DNA from: Sulfitobacter undariae
GTDB lineage: Bacteria; Pseudomonadota; Alphaproteobacteria; Rhodobacterales; Rhodobacteraceae
Direction: 5' to 3'
Assembly: GCF_014196805.1 (NCBI RefSeq)
Contig: NZ_JACIEI010000006.1
Span: 62,001 to 126,000, forward strand
DNA: 64,000 bases
Shown: positions 17,683 through 27,086 of the stretch, one piece after another
How the letters are laid out: every line of letters begins with the position of its first letter
How positions within the stretch are numbered: position 1 is the stretch's first letter
Notes under the pieces: generated by a model
What the model was told of the DNA's origin: nothing
The model's database searches: none
What the model saw: the letters and a program-made list of their open reading frames with translations, nothing else
Program-made: the position numbers and the translations under genes

Positions 17683-20151
17683 ATGGCTTTGTTATTTCGT
17701 TGGCTTGTCCGTCTGGCAGGGGCCATGCTGGTGTTATCCGTGCTGGTTGTGGGTAGTGTCTATTGGCTCGCATCCCGTTCCCTGCCCGATTACAACGCCG
17801 ACGTCGTTGTGCCGAACCTTAAACGTCCGGTTGAGATTGTCCGCGACAATGCCAATGTCCCCCATATTCTAGGCACCAAAGACGAGGACGTGTTCTTTGG
17901 GCTTGGGTTTGCCCATGCACAGGACCGCCTGTGGCAGATGACCACGTTGCGCCGCACGGCACAGGGGCGTTTATCGGAGGTATTTGGTGCCCAGACGTTG
18001 GACGTGGATAAATTGATGCGGCGGTTTGATATCTACGCGCTGTCTGTTGCGTCATTCGAGGCACTGGACGAAAATACGCAACTGGCTTTGACCTCTTATG
18101 CGGCAGGCGTGAATGCGCGGTTGGATCAGATCAATTCGGAGGCCTTGGGGCGCGGCGCGCCGGAAATGTTCCTGTTCAACGCGCCCATGGCACCGTGGCG
18201 TCCCGCCGATAGTATTGCCATCGTCAAACTGATGGCCATGCAAATGTCTGGGCACCTTGATGCAGAAGTGATCCGTGCGCGGACCTCGCTGGCCTTGCCT
18301 GATGCGGACCGTCTACGTGATATTCTGCCCGATGCCCCCGGAACAGGTGTGGCGGCCCTGCCCCGATATGCCGCACTTTTCCCAGATGTGCCGAAGTTTG
18401 CCCAAACCGAACCTTACACATCCCATCCGCTTTCCCCCTTTAAACGCATCGCCTTTGCGGGTGCGTCTAATGCTTGGGCAGCCGCGCCCTCGCGTTCCGC
18501 GTCGGGCGGTACTTTGCTGGCGAATGATCCACATCTGAGCTTCACCGCGCCCACAATCTGGTATCTGGCGCGACTTGAACTGGAGGCTGGCGGCGTTATC
18601 GGTGCCACAATCCCCGGTGTGCCCGCGATCCTGAGTGGTCGATCCAATGATCTGGGCTGGGGGATAACCTCTTCTTATCTGGATGATCAGGACGTTTATA
18701 TTGAAGAGCTGAACCCCGCAAACCGAGAAGAATACCGCACGCCTGACGGGTTTAAAAAGTTCCGCACACGCGCGTCGATCATCACCGTAAAAGATCAAGA
18801 TCCTGTCACGCTTACCCTGCGTTGGACTGATAACGGCCCGGTCTTGCCCGGCAGTCACTACAACCTTGCATCGATCACGCCACCGGGCACGGTTGCGGCT
18901 GTCAACTGGACCGTGCTGAGCCAACGCGACACGACCATGCAAGCCGCTATCGACTTGATGAATGCCAAAACCGTTGCGGCAGGGATCGAGGCGACATCCC
19001 TTTTCATCGCCCCCTCACAAAACCTGACATTGGTGGACCGTCAAAACATTGCCATGAAAACCATTGGCGCTGCGCCGAAACGTGATCCGAAACACCAAAG
19101 CCAAGGCCGCCTGCCTAGCCCCGGATGGATTCAGACAAACCGTTGGCAAGGCATGCTGCCTTATTCCTCCAATCCTGGCTTTGTCGCACCTGCTGGTGGC
19201 ATCCTTGGCAACACCAATAACAAAATGATTGACCGCCCCTTTCCCAACCATATTTCTTTTGAATGGGGCGATACCCAGCGTGTTCAACGGTGGCAGCGCC
19301 TGATGCAAAGCAGGCAAGTCCACACGCGCGATAGCTTCATCGAAGCGCAACTGGACACGGTGAGCTTTACTGCGCGCTCCTTACTGCCCTTGGTGGGAGC
19401 AGAGCTGTGGTTCACAGGTGAAGCTGCGCCAGCTAACACCCCTGAAGCGCTACGCCAACAGGCGCTTGAGCTGCTGGCGGGCTGGTCTGGCGAAATGAAC
19501 GAACACCTGCCAGAGCCGTTGATCTACGCCTCATGGATACGTGCCTTGCAATCCCGCCTGATCCAAGACGAACTTGGCCCCTTGGCCGAAGAGTTCACAC
19601 AAGTTGAACCGCTGTTCATTGAACGCGTTTTCCGCGATGTCGAAGGTGCCAGTGCGTGGTGTGATGTGTTTCAGTCAGCACCTATAGAAACATGCGCAGA
19701 TATGGCCCGTCTGGCGCTGGATGATGCCTTGTTGGAAATCAGCCAGAAATACGGATCAGGCCTTGAAACCCTGCGTTGGGGCGATGCGCATCAGGCCACC
19801 CAAGATCATCCAGTTTTGGGCGATGTCCCGTTGTTACGCTACTTCGTCAACATCCGCCAAAGCACATCTGGCGGCGATAACACACTGATGCGTGGCAGGA
19901 CCAAAGGCACGGGCCCTGACCCGTTCCAGAACGTGCATGGTGCAGGGTATCGCGGTGTTTATGACTTTGCCGACCCTGACAGTTCTGTTTTTGTCAGCTC
20001 AACTGGACAATCCGGCCATTTCCTATCGCGTCACTATGATGATCTGGCGCAGTTGTGGCGGCGAGGTGAGTATATTCCAATGTCGTTGGATCAAGAACTG
20101 GCGCGCGCAGCATCGGTGGGGGTCACGCTTTTGATCCCGCAAGCCCAATGA
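17683..20151 (+). CDS. Penicillin acylase family Ntn hydrolase
   Basis: An 822-residue precursor of the penicillin G acylase / AHL acylase / cephalosporin acylase group. These cleave themselves into alpha and beta chains and hydrolyse amide bonds. An N-terminal membrane or signal segment is visible ([20 protein letters not shown]). The self-cleavage site is AGA|SNAWA, placing the catalytic N-terminal Ser of the beta chain at residue 262. The oxyanion Asn block NTNNKM is also present. The ATG at 17683 is preferred over one at 17650 because AGAGG lies 6-7 bases upstream. Substrates could be acyl-homoserine lactones, beta-lactams or other acyl amides. It overlaps the next gene by ATGA. Confidence 0.9.
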   Translation: MALLFRWLVRLAGAMLVLSVLVVGSVYWLASRSLPDYNADVVVPNLKRPVEIVRDNANVPHILGTKDEDVFFGLGFAHAQDRLWQMTTLRRTAQGRLSEVFGAQTLDVDKLMRRFDIYALSVASFEALDENTQLALTSYAAGVNARLDQINSEALGRGAPEMFLFNAPMAPWRPADSIAIVKLMAMQMSGHLDAEVIRARTSLALPDADRLRDILPDAPGTGVAALPRYAALFPDVPKFAQTEPYTSHPLSPFKRIAFAGASNAWAAAPSRSASGGTLLANDPHLSFTAPTIWYLARLELEAGGVIGATIPGVPAILSGRSNDLGWGITSSYLDDQDVYIEELNPANREEYRTPDGFKKFRTRASIITVKDQDPVTLTLRWTDNGPVLPGSHYNLASITPPGTVAAVNWTVLSQRDTTMQAAIDLMNAKTVAAGIEATSLFIAPSQNLTLVDRQNIAMKTIGAAPKRDPKHQSQGRLPSPGWIQTNRWQGMLPYSSNPGFVAPAGGILGNTNNKMIDRPFPNHISFEWGDTQRVQRWQRLMQSRQVHTRDSFIEAQLDTVSFTARSLLPLVGAELWFTGEAAPANTPEALRQQALELLAGWSGEMNEHLPEPLIYASWIRALQSRLIQDELGPLAEEFTQVEPLFIERVFRDVEGASAWCDVFQSAPIETCADMARLALDDALLEISQKYGSGLETLRWGDAHQATQDHPVLGDVPLLRYFVNIRQSTSGGDNTLMRGRTKGTGPDPFQNVHGAGYRGVYDFADPDSSVFVSSTGQSGHFLSRHYDDLAQLWRRGEYIPMSLDQELARAASVGVTLLIPQAQ

Positions 20152-20714
20152 GCGGCCGCGTCATCTTGTTCAACAAGCCTTTTGGCGTGTTGTCCCAATT
20201 CACCGACAAAGGCACCGAAGGCTCACCGCGCCCGACCTTGTCAGGGTTTATTGACGAAAAGGGATTCTATCCTGCGGGCCGTCTGGACCGTGACAGCGAA
20301 GGCTTGATGGTCCTGACGGATCATGGCCCTTTGCAGGCGCGTATTTCCGATCCGAAATACAAGTTGGAAAAAACCTATCTGGTTCAGGTTGAGGGCACTC
20401 CCTCGGAGGAAGCGCTTGAGGCATTGCGGCGCGGTGTGACGCTGAAAGACGGGAAAACACGCCCTGCCCGCGCAGAACAAATCGACCCACCCGAAGACCT
20501 GTGGCCGCGTAATCCGCCTGTTCGGTTTCGTAAATCCGTGCCCGACGCGTGGCTACGTATCACCATTTCCGAAGGGCGTAACCGTCAGGTGCGGCGTATG
20601 ACGGCGCATGTGGAATTACCCACCCTACGGCTGATCCGTGCGCAAGTGGGCGATTGGCAGTTAAACCAATTGCGCCCCGGCGCATGGCGATTTGCCTCTG
20701 CCACAGGCGCCTGA
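20148..20714 (+). CDS. rluE: rRNA pseudouridine synthase, RsuA/RluE type
   Basis: A 188-residue pseudouridine synthase of the RsuA branch, most like RluE, which modifies U2457 of 23S rRNA in E. coli. The catalytic Asp is in [14 protein letters not shown] near residues 44-57. Other family motifs are [10 protein letters not shown] at the start, KTYLVQVEG, and GRNRQVRRM near 144. No S4 RNA-binding domain precedes the catalytic domain, as expected for RluE. It is translationally coupled (ATGA) to the acylase gene upstream, a pairing with no obvious shared function. Confidence 0.9.
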   Translation: MSGRVILFNKPFGVLSQFTDKGTEGSPRPTLSGFIDEKGFYPAGRLDRDSEGLMVLTDHGPLQARISDPKYKLEKTYLVQVEGTPSEEALEALRRGVTLKDGKTRPARAEQIDPPEDLWPRNPPVRFRKSVPDAWLRITISEGRNRQVRRMTAHVELPTLRLIRAQVGDWQLNQLRPGAWRFASATGA

Positions 20715-20720
20715 ACAGAA

Positions 20721-20745
20721 AAAGGGGCGCATGATGCGCCCCTTT
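20721..20745. terminator. Bidirectional terminator between rluE and hflX
   Basis: A perfect 11-bp stem, AAAGGGGCGCA (20721-20731) with TGCGCCCCTTT (20735-20745), over a 3-base loop. The symmetric A/T ends give short U-rich tracts in both directions, and it lies between convergent genes. Confidence 0.8.
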
Positions 20746-20826
20746 GAATTATTCTTGTACCCGCCTGTCACTACACGTCTGCCAGTTTCACGAACCAGTC
20801 ACTTTCATGAACAGTCCCAGTGCGTG

Positions 20827-22125
20827 TTATTGACGCTGATACGCGGCCTCGACATCGGCAGGCCAGCGCACGGTGATGTCAAATCCCGTTTCAGTCTGGG
20901 TTTCTGATACAACGATATCTTGCGCAAAAAGCCACGCCCGCTTGCGTCCCTCTGCGAAAGTCAGGGTCAAATCGGTGGTGCGCAAAGCACCCTGAAGCGC
21001 CTCTGCAACAGTGGTTTGCAATAGCTCCAGACCTTCGCCCGTGATCGCAGAAATAGCAATGACACCATCATCGCGTGCGGCCCGTTCGCGCATGGCATCG
21101 GCGCGGTCCTGTGGCAGCAGATCCAGCTTGTTCCACACCTCAAACGAGCGGGTATCATCAGGCACCCCAAGGGATGTCAGGATATCGCGCACATCTTTGG
21201 CTTGCTCTTCTGTCTCGGCGTGAGAGACGTCGCGCACATGCAAAATGATGTCGGCGGCCAGTACTTCTTCCAATGTCGCGCGGAAGGCCGCCACCAGTTC
21301 TGTCGGCAGATCAGAGATGAAACCAACCGTATCACTCATGATGATCTCTGGGCCATCCAGCAATTCTAGGCTGCGCATTGTCGGGTCCAACGTGGCAAAG
21401 AGCATGTCTTTGACCAGCACATCAGCCCCTGTCAGGCGATTGAACAGCGTGGATTTCCCCGCGTTGGTATAACCCACGAGCGCCACAATAGGGTAAGGAA
21501 TTTTTGCCCGTGCTGCACGGTGCAGCGCACGGGTTTTCACCACTTTTTCCAACTGGCGTTTCAGGCGTACCAATTGATCATCAATGGCACGGCGGTCAGC
21601 CTCGATCTGGGTTTCACCCGGACCACCAACAAAACCAAGCCCGCCCCGCTGGCGCTCCAAGTGGGTCCAAGCACGCACCAGACGTGTGCGTTGGTAATTC
21701 AAGGCTGCCATCTCGACTTGCAGCACACCTTCACGGGTGGCGGCACGGTCGCTGAAAATCTCAAGGATCAGGCCGGTACGGTCCAGCAGTTTGACCTTCC
21801 AGGCTTTCTCAAGGTTGCGCTGTTGCACGGGGCTGACAGGGCCATCGACCAACACCAATTCAACTTCGGCCTCTTCCAGCATCAGCCGGATTTCTTCGAT
21901 CTTGCCCGAACCGAACAAGTGGCCTGCATTGATGGTGCGCAGTTGCACAATCCCTGATCCCACAACTTCTAAATTTGGTAAGGCTTCGGCCAAAGCAACA
22001 GCTTCGGCCAAGGCGGGGCCAGCGGTGCGCCGGCTGTTGTCATTTTTGATATCAGGATGCAGCACCCAAGCACGCGTCAGCGCGGGGCCATCTGTCTCAT
22101 CTATCTGGAACTGAGTTTTACTCAA
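20827..22125 (-). CDS. hflX: GTPase HflX
   Basis: HflX is a ribosome-binding GTPase that can split stalled or hibernating 70S ribosomes, especially after heat stress. The 432-residue protein has the N-terminal HflX domain with a long coiled-coil linker, then the GTPase core: G1 [13 protein letters not shown]3 DTVGFI and G4 NKLD. The start is a TTG at 22125 that overlaps the hfq stop (TTGA) and has GAGGGTGA upstream inside hfq, so the two are translationally coupled. It ends the leftward ntr-trk-hfq-hflX block. Confidence 0.94.
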
Positions 22126-22361
22126 GAAGCGTCTTCACCCTCATACAAGCTGATTGGCTGGCTTGGCATGATGGTGGAAATCGCGTGCTTGTAGACCAAT
22201 TGGGATTGGCCGTCGCGGCGCAACAGAACACAAAAATTGTCAAACCAAGTGATCACGCCTTGCAGCTTGACCCCGTTAATCAGGAAAATTGTGACCGGTA
22301 CTTTGGTCTTGCGTACGTGGTTCAGGAACGCATCCTGAAGGTTTTGTCTGTCAGACGCCAT
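22122..22361 (-). CDS. hfq: RNA chaperone Hfq
   Basis: Hfq forms hexameric rings that help small RNAs pair with mRNAs. The Sm1 motif ([20 protein letters not shown]) and the Sm2 motif KHAISTIMP are visible. The 79-residue form starting [10 protein letters not shown] at 22361 is preferred, with GGAAG 8 bases upstream. An in-frame ATG at 22376 would add MEEQT. It is followed by hflX with a 4-base overlap and preceded by a 110-base gap after trkH. Its presence is relevant to the putative small RNA elsewhere in the window. Confidence 0.96.
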
Positions 22362-22486
22362 AGTTTGTTCTTCCATTTATTCTTATCGTTTGCCGCAATC
22401 GGCGGGTGGTTATCTAACTATGGATTGCGGTTAGGGAAGTTTCCACCCCCAATTTCAAGCATTTGTGAGCGGCACATGTCGCCGTG

Positions 22487-24022
22487 TCAGCTTCGCCACA
22501 GGTCAGGTGTGAGCAATGCGATGATTGCAAGCGTTTCCAGACGTCCTAAAACCATTGAGGCGGCCAATATCGCTTTGGCTGTATCGCTAAGCGCCAGCAA
22601 GTCAATTGGGGCCTCGCCGCCCACTACGGTCAACGGCCCTGTGGTTGAAAGCGTGGCAATGGCCAGTACCATGGCGTCTTCGAATGTGACCCCTACCAAA
22701 GTCAGGGCCAGCGTCACGGCAGCCACCGACAGGGCAAACAGCATGAAAAATATCCACGCGATAAACGCCCCGCCTGATTGCAAACGGCGGCCCGCCACCC
22801 CTGCCCCTGATACCGAATTGGGATGCACCAGCTTTTCCATTTCGCGCACGCCATTACGGTACAGGGCATAGACCCGCAACAGTTTCGCGCCCCCCGCTGT
22901 GGTCGCAACGCCGCCGCCGATAACCGAAAGACCCATCAGGATCAAACCGGGTGTGCCCAACCCCGACCAGCTTTGGGCCTCGCTCCAATAGCCGGACACA
23001 AATCCGGTGGTGGAGAGGAAGGACAGAACAGTAAACACAGCGCCCCAGAGCGCACGCAGTGCGGTACCGAAAGTAGACGTGCTTTCCAGATCAATGGCTC
23101 CCAGAAAGTGACGGGCGAACAAAGCCAGCGGTACAACCAACACGATGGCCAAACCGATGCGAAATTCGGGATCGGTACGCAGGCCACCTTGGGTCGCAAT
23201 GATCGTGTCTCTTGTGAAAGTCAGACGTGACAGAGCGAGCAACATAAAGGCGGCCATGACGACTTCGCCAACAAATCCTATCTGGCTAAAACCTGATGCC
23301 CCCAAAGCTGAAATGCCCGATGTGGCCAATACAGACATAGCATGACACCACGCGTTAAAGGCGTCCTGCCCAGAGATCATCAGCAGGATCCACAAAACAA
23401 CAGTTAGCCCGATATAAAGCGGCGCAAGGCTGCGAGCGGCGCGGCCTATGCGCTGGCGCGGGCTAAGCCGTGTCATGGCATGCATCGGGTTTCCTTGACG
23501 GCCCGGCTCGGCTTGGGCGGTGATCTCAAATCCACCAAGATTAAGCGGTGCAAGGATCGCCACAGCAGAAACCCACATCAGCAATCCGCCCATCCACCCC
23601 ACCTGAGCACGCCAAAGATGCAACGACGGTCCCAGCCGTACCGGATTATCGAACAGAGTCGCACCTGTTGTTGTCAGGGCGCTGAGCATCTCAAAATAGG
23701 CGTTGAAAAAACGTGTAGTTGGCAAGGCTTCGACAAAAGGAATGGCAAAGACCACGGGCAGAAAAACAAAGGCCGAAAAAAGGGATAGCAACGGCCCCAA
23801 TGCCCCGTGCCTAGGTGCACGGCCCGCATGGGCCACACCGATCAGCAAAAAGGTGATCGTCCCAAGTAAACCTGCATAGAAAAATGCCTGACTGGCGCTG
23901 TGTTTATCCGCCACCAATGCAAAAGCAGCAGGAATAAACATCGAAAAGACACCCACGCCGAACATCAGCAAAAACAGCGGCAGCTGGGTCAGGTTATGTC
24001 TTATGCTGGTGTTACGGTACAC
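22487..24022 (-). CDS. trkH: Trk potassium uptake channel subunit TrkH
   Basis: The 511-residue membrane subunit of the Trk potassium uptake system, with four repeated pore-loop units. Selectivity-loop blocks include LTTTGATLFDNP near residue 115, SVLATSGISALGASG near 230, FLSTTGFVSGYW near 340 and ATLSTTGPLTVVGG near 468. TrkH works with the cytosolic NAD-binding regulator TrkA, whose gene lies 10 bases upstream on the same strand. It sits between trkA and hfq, the usual place in this order of bacteria. Confidence 0.94.
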   Translation of the reverse strand: MYRNTSIRHNLTQLPLFLLMFGVGVFSMFIPAAFALVADKHSASQAFFYAGLLGTITFLLIGVAHAGRAPRHGALGPLLSLFSAFVFLPVVFAIPFVEALPTTRFFNAYFEMLSALTTTGATLFDNPVRLGPSLHLWRAQVGWMGGLLMWVSAVAILAPLNLGGFEITAQAEPGRQGNPMHAMTRLSPRQRIGRAARSLAPLYIGLTVVLWILLMISGQDAFNAWCHAMSVLATSGISALGASGFSQIGFVGEVVMAAFMLLALSRLTFTRDTIIATQGGLRTDPEFRIGLAIVLVVPLALFARHFLGAIDLESTSTFGTALRALWGAVFTVLSFLSTTGFVSGYWSEAQSWSGLGTPGLILMGLSVIGGGVATTAGGAKLLRVYALYRNGVREMEKLVHPNSVSGAGVAGRRLQSGGAFIAWIFFMLFALSVAAVTLALTLVGVTFEDAMVLAIATLSTTGPLTVVGGEAPIDLLALSDTAKAILAASMVLGRLETLAIIALLTPDLWRS

Positions 24023-24032
24023 AGGCTGCTTT

Positions 24033-25409
24033 CTAGAAAAAGTCGATTGAAACCTGCATCAGCTGTTCCAGCTGTGCAACATCTTTGGTCAGAACGAAGA
24101 CAGCAATCACATCCCCTTCTTCGATACGTGTATCGCCCATCGGGCGGATCACCTTGTCACCTTTACGCACGGCTCCCAGCAATGCCCCTTCGGGGAAATC
24201 GATTTCATTCAGCTTTTTACCTGCGATAGGTGATGTCGATAGCACTTCTGCTTCGATCACTTCCGCTTCGGCATCCCCGATAGAATAAACGGATCGCACG
24301 CGGCCATGCCGGATGTGCCTCAGGATCGAACTGACCGTGGTAGAGCGCGGGTTGATATAGGCATCAATGCCGAGCGGTTGCATCAACGGAACCAATGTCG
24401 GATCGTTGATAAGCGCAATCACATAAGGACAACCTTCCGCTTTGGCACGCACACAGGCCAACATATTTGTTTTGTCATCATCGGTCACCGCCAGCATGGC
24501 ATCAGCACGGTTGATGCCCGCTTCGGCCAGCAGCGCAGCATCCAGCCCGTCCCCGTTCAAAACAATGGTCCGCTCCAGCGCCTCTGCGGCGCGCTCTGCA
24601 CAGACGCGGCTTTTCTCGATGACTTTGGCGCGCACGCGCTTGGCTCGTTTCTCAAGGGTCAGCGCAACGGACAGACCTACATTCCCACCGCCGACAAGCA
24701 CAACGCGCTCTTGGGTGGTTGATTTTTTGCCGAATATCTCCATCGCACGCGAGATATCATCGCGGTGTACAAACAGATAACAATCATCGTTGCTAAAGAG
24801 CTGATCTTTGGCCCCGGGAACAAACAAACGTCCCTCGCGGCGCACCCCAACAACAACCGCCCGCAGGGTCGAAAACAAATCGGTGAGCTGGCGCAGCGGT
24901 GTGTTCAGAACGGGGCAATCTTCATCCAAGGTGATGCCCAGCAATTGGGCATGGCCATCCATGAAAACTTCGGTATCAAAAGCAGCCGGCGCAGCAAGGC
25001 GCTGTAAAGCGGCAGTGGCCACTTCACGCTCGGGGCTGATGACAACGTCAATCGGCAGGTGATCACGGCGATAAAGATCGGAATAAATTGCATCAAGGTA
25101 GGATTGCGAGCGCAGACGGGCGATCTTGCGGTTGATGCCGAAAACCGAATGGGCAACCTGACAGGTGACCATATTCACCTCATCCGAATGGGTCGCCGCG
25201 ATGATCATATCCGCATCCCGCGCGCCTGCACGGTCCAATACATCGGGATAGCTGGCAAAACCGGCAACCCCCTGCACGTCCAGTGAATCCGTGGCGCGGC
25301 GCACAAGGTCAGCATTGTTATCCACAACCGTCACATCGTTACGCTCCCCTGAGAGATGCCGTGCGATTTGCCAGCCAACTTGACCTGCGCCGCAAATGAT
25401 AACTTTCAT
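24033..25409 (-). CDS. trkA: Trk system potassium transporter TrkA
   Basis: The 458-residue peripheral regulator of the Trk channel. Two RCK (TrkA-N plus TrkA-C) units are visible. The Rossmann loops are VIICGAGQVGWQIARHLSG at the start and VVLVGGGNVGLSVALTLE near residue 234. The length is exactly that of typical TrkA when the ATG at 25409 (MKVIICGAG) is used; a longer open frame to 25484 adds unrelated sequence. It precedes trkH by 10 bases. The 276-base gap before it separates it from ntrX, so it may have its own promoter. Confidence 0.95.
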   Translation of the reverse strand: MKVIICGAGQVGWQIARHLSGERNDVTVVDNNADLVRRATDSLDVQGVAGFASYPDVLDRAGARDADMIIAATHSDEVNMVTCQVAHSVFGINRKIARLRSQSYLDAIYSDLYRRDHLPIDVVISPEREVATAALQRLAAPAAFDTEVFMDGHAQLLGITLDEDCPVLNTPLRQLTDLFSTLRAVVVGVRREGRLFVPGAKDQLFSNDDCYLFVHRDDISRAMEIFGKKSTTQERVVLVGGGNVGLSVALTLEKRAKRVRAKVIEKSRVCAERAAEALERTIVLNGDGLDAALLAEAGINRADAMLAVTDDDKTNMLACVRAKAEGCPYVIALINDPTLVPLMQPLGIDAYINPRSTTVSSILRHIRHGRVRSVYSIGDAEAEVIEAEVLSTSPIAGKKLNEIDFPEGALLGAVRKGDKVIRPMGDTRIEEGDVIAVFVLTKDVAQLEQLMQVSIDFF

Positions 25410-25685
25410 GATTAGGAGATCCCTTGCTGGGTCAGGCAGTGCGAAACACACTGCCGACATGGCCATGCCTGAATGCCGCAACAAATGTCAGAACGGGCCA
25501 GCGGGGTCAATTCAAATGTAGAAACGTTCGTGAACCGTGGGCCGGTACGATTTTTGTGTCAAAACTGCCCCAAACGCCTAGCGGCGCCAATGTATGACCT
25601 GCACTCCTAGCCAGCGCCGGTCCTACGTACCCGCCCAAATTGGATAGATAGGACCAGCAATTGCCTAGGAAATTAGCCGAATGCC
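25410..25685. other. Intergenic region between ntrX and trkA
   Basis: This 276-base gap holds one notable structure: a 7-bp inverted repeat GGCAGTG (25435-25441) / CACTGCC (25449-25455) just upstream of the trkA start, inside its likely 5' leader. No reading frame or RNA gene was recognised, and no clear T-run terminator for ntrX was found. Confidence 0.4.
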
Positions 25686-27086
25686 CTACTCTTCATCGTC
25701 CACATGGGCGACACGGGTGCCTGACTTGGCCGATGTGACCACGCCGAGGCTTTTGAGTTTGCGGTGCAGCGCCGAACGTTCCATCCCGACAAAATTCGCT
25801 GTGCGGCTGATATTGCCCCCGAAACGGTTGATCTGGGTCAGCAAGTACTCACGCTCGAATGCCTCGCGGGCTTCGCGCAGCGGCAGGCTGGCCATAGCAC
25901 CCGAAAGTACAACACGGCCTTCTTCTTCGCTGTGATCTTCCTCACCGGGCAATTCACGGGCCTCAATCGGGCTTGAATCCTCGCCAAGGATCAGAACGCG
26001 TTCCACAAGGTTCTTGAGCTGCCTCACGTTGCCCGGCCACAACATGGTTTGCATCAACGCCTGTGCGTCATCCGTGATTTCGCGCAGTGGTAGCCCCTGA
26101 CCGCTGTTAAATTTCTCAATGAAATGCGCTGCCAGCAACGGAATATCCTCACGCCGCTCGGACAATGACGGCACCGCAATCGGGACAACATTCAAGCGAT
26201 GATAGAGTTCTTCACGGAAGGTATCCGCCGCAATTTCTACTTCTAAGTCTTTGTTTGTGCTTGAAATAACCCGCAGGTCAACACGTACTTTGTCATTGCC
26301 ACCTACACGAGTGAACTGTTGGTCTACCAATACGCGCAAAATTTTGGATTGCGTGCCCAGCGGCATGTCGGCCACTTCGTCAAAATAGACAACACCGCCA
26401 TGACCTTGCTCTAACAGGCCCTGTTCGATACCGCGCTCGGGTGTTTCACGACCAAAGAGAACTTCTTCCATCCGTTCGGGTGCCACGCCCGCGCAATTCA
26501 CCGTGACAAACGGTGCAGAAGCACGGTTTGAGTTGGCATGAATATAACGTGCAGCCACTTCTTTGCCCGCGCCTGCAGGACCGGTTAGCATCACACGGCC
26601 ATTGGATTTTGTGACCTTGTCCAACTGGCTGACCAGCGTTTTAAACGCCGTCGAATTACCGACCATTTCTGAGGGACTACCGTCTTTACGCTTGAGGCTG
26701 ACATTCTCGCGGCGCAGGCGGGAGGTTTCCATGGCGCGGCGGATCACCACCATTAACTGATCGATGTTGAAAGGCTTTTCGATAAAATCATAGGCGCCTT
26801 GTTTGATCGCAGCGACAGCGATTTCAACATTGCCGTGCCCAGAAATAATCACAACAGGAACATCAGGATTATCCCGTTTGACGGACTTGAGGATATCAAT
26901 GCCGTCCATCTTGCTGTCTTTCAGCCAGATATCGAGGATCATCAGCGCAGGTGCCTCAGCGTTCACTGCCGCCATGGCATCATCGGAATTACCAGCAAGA
27001 CGCGTGGCAAAGCCTTCGTCCTCAAGGATATCAGAGATCAACTCGCGGATGTCGCGCTCGTCATCTACAATCAGAATGTCGCTCAT
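25686..27086 (-). CDS. ntrX: Nitrogen assimilation response regulator NtrX
   Basis: A 466-residue response regulator paired with NtrY. The receiver domain has the acidic pocket DDERD and phosphoacceptor Asp in LMILDIWLKDSKMDG near residue 54. The AAA+ domain has Walker A GPAGAGKEVAARYIH and Walker B-type VVYFDEVADM. The sigma-54 GAFTGA loop is replaced by GRETPERGIEQG, as is common in alphaproteobacterial NtrX, so classical sigma-54 activation is not expected. A Fis-type helix-turn-helix closes the protein (SRTANFVGMERSALHRKL). Its ATG overlaps the ntrY stop by four bases. Confidence 0.94.
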   Translation of the reverse strand: MSDILIVDDERDIRELISDILEDEGFATRLAGNSDDAMAAVNAEAPALMILDIWLKDSKMDGIDILKSVKRDNPDVPVVIISGHGNVEIAVAAIKQGAYDFIEKPFNIDQLMVVIRRAMETSRLRRENVSLKRKDGSPSEMVGNSTAFKTLVSQLDKVTKSNGRVMLTGPAGAGKEVAARYIHANSNRASAPFVTVNCAGVAPERMEEVLFGRETPERGIEQGLLEQGHGGVVYFDEVADMPLGTQSKILRVLVDQQFTRVGGNDKVRVDLRVISSTNKDLEVEIAADTFREELYHRLNVVPIAVPSLSERREDIPLLAAHFIEKFNSGQGLPLREITDDAQALMQTMLWPGNVRQLKNLVERVLILGEDSSPIEARELPGEEDHSEEEGRVVLSGAMASLPLREAREAFEREYLLTQINRFGGNISRTANFVGMERSALHRKLKSLGVVTSAKSGTRVAHVDDEE

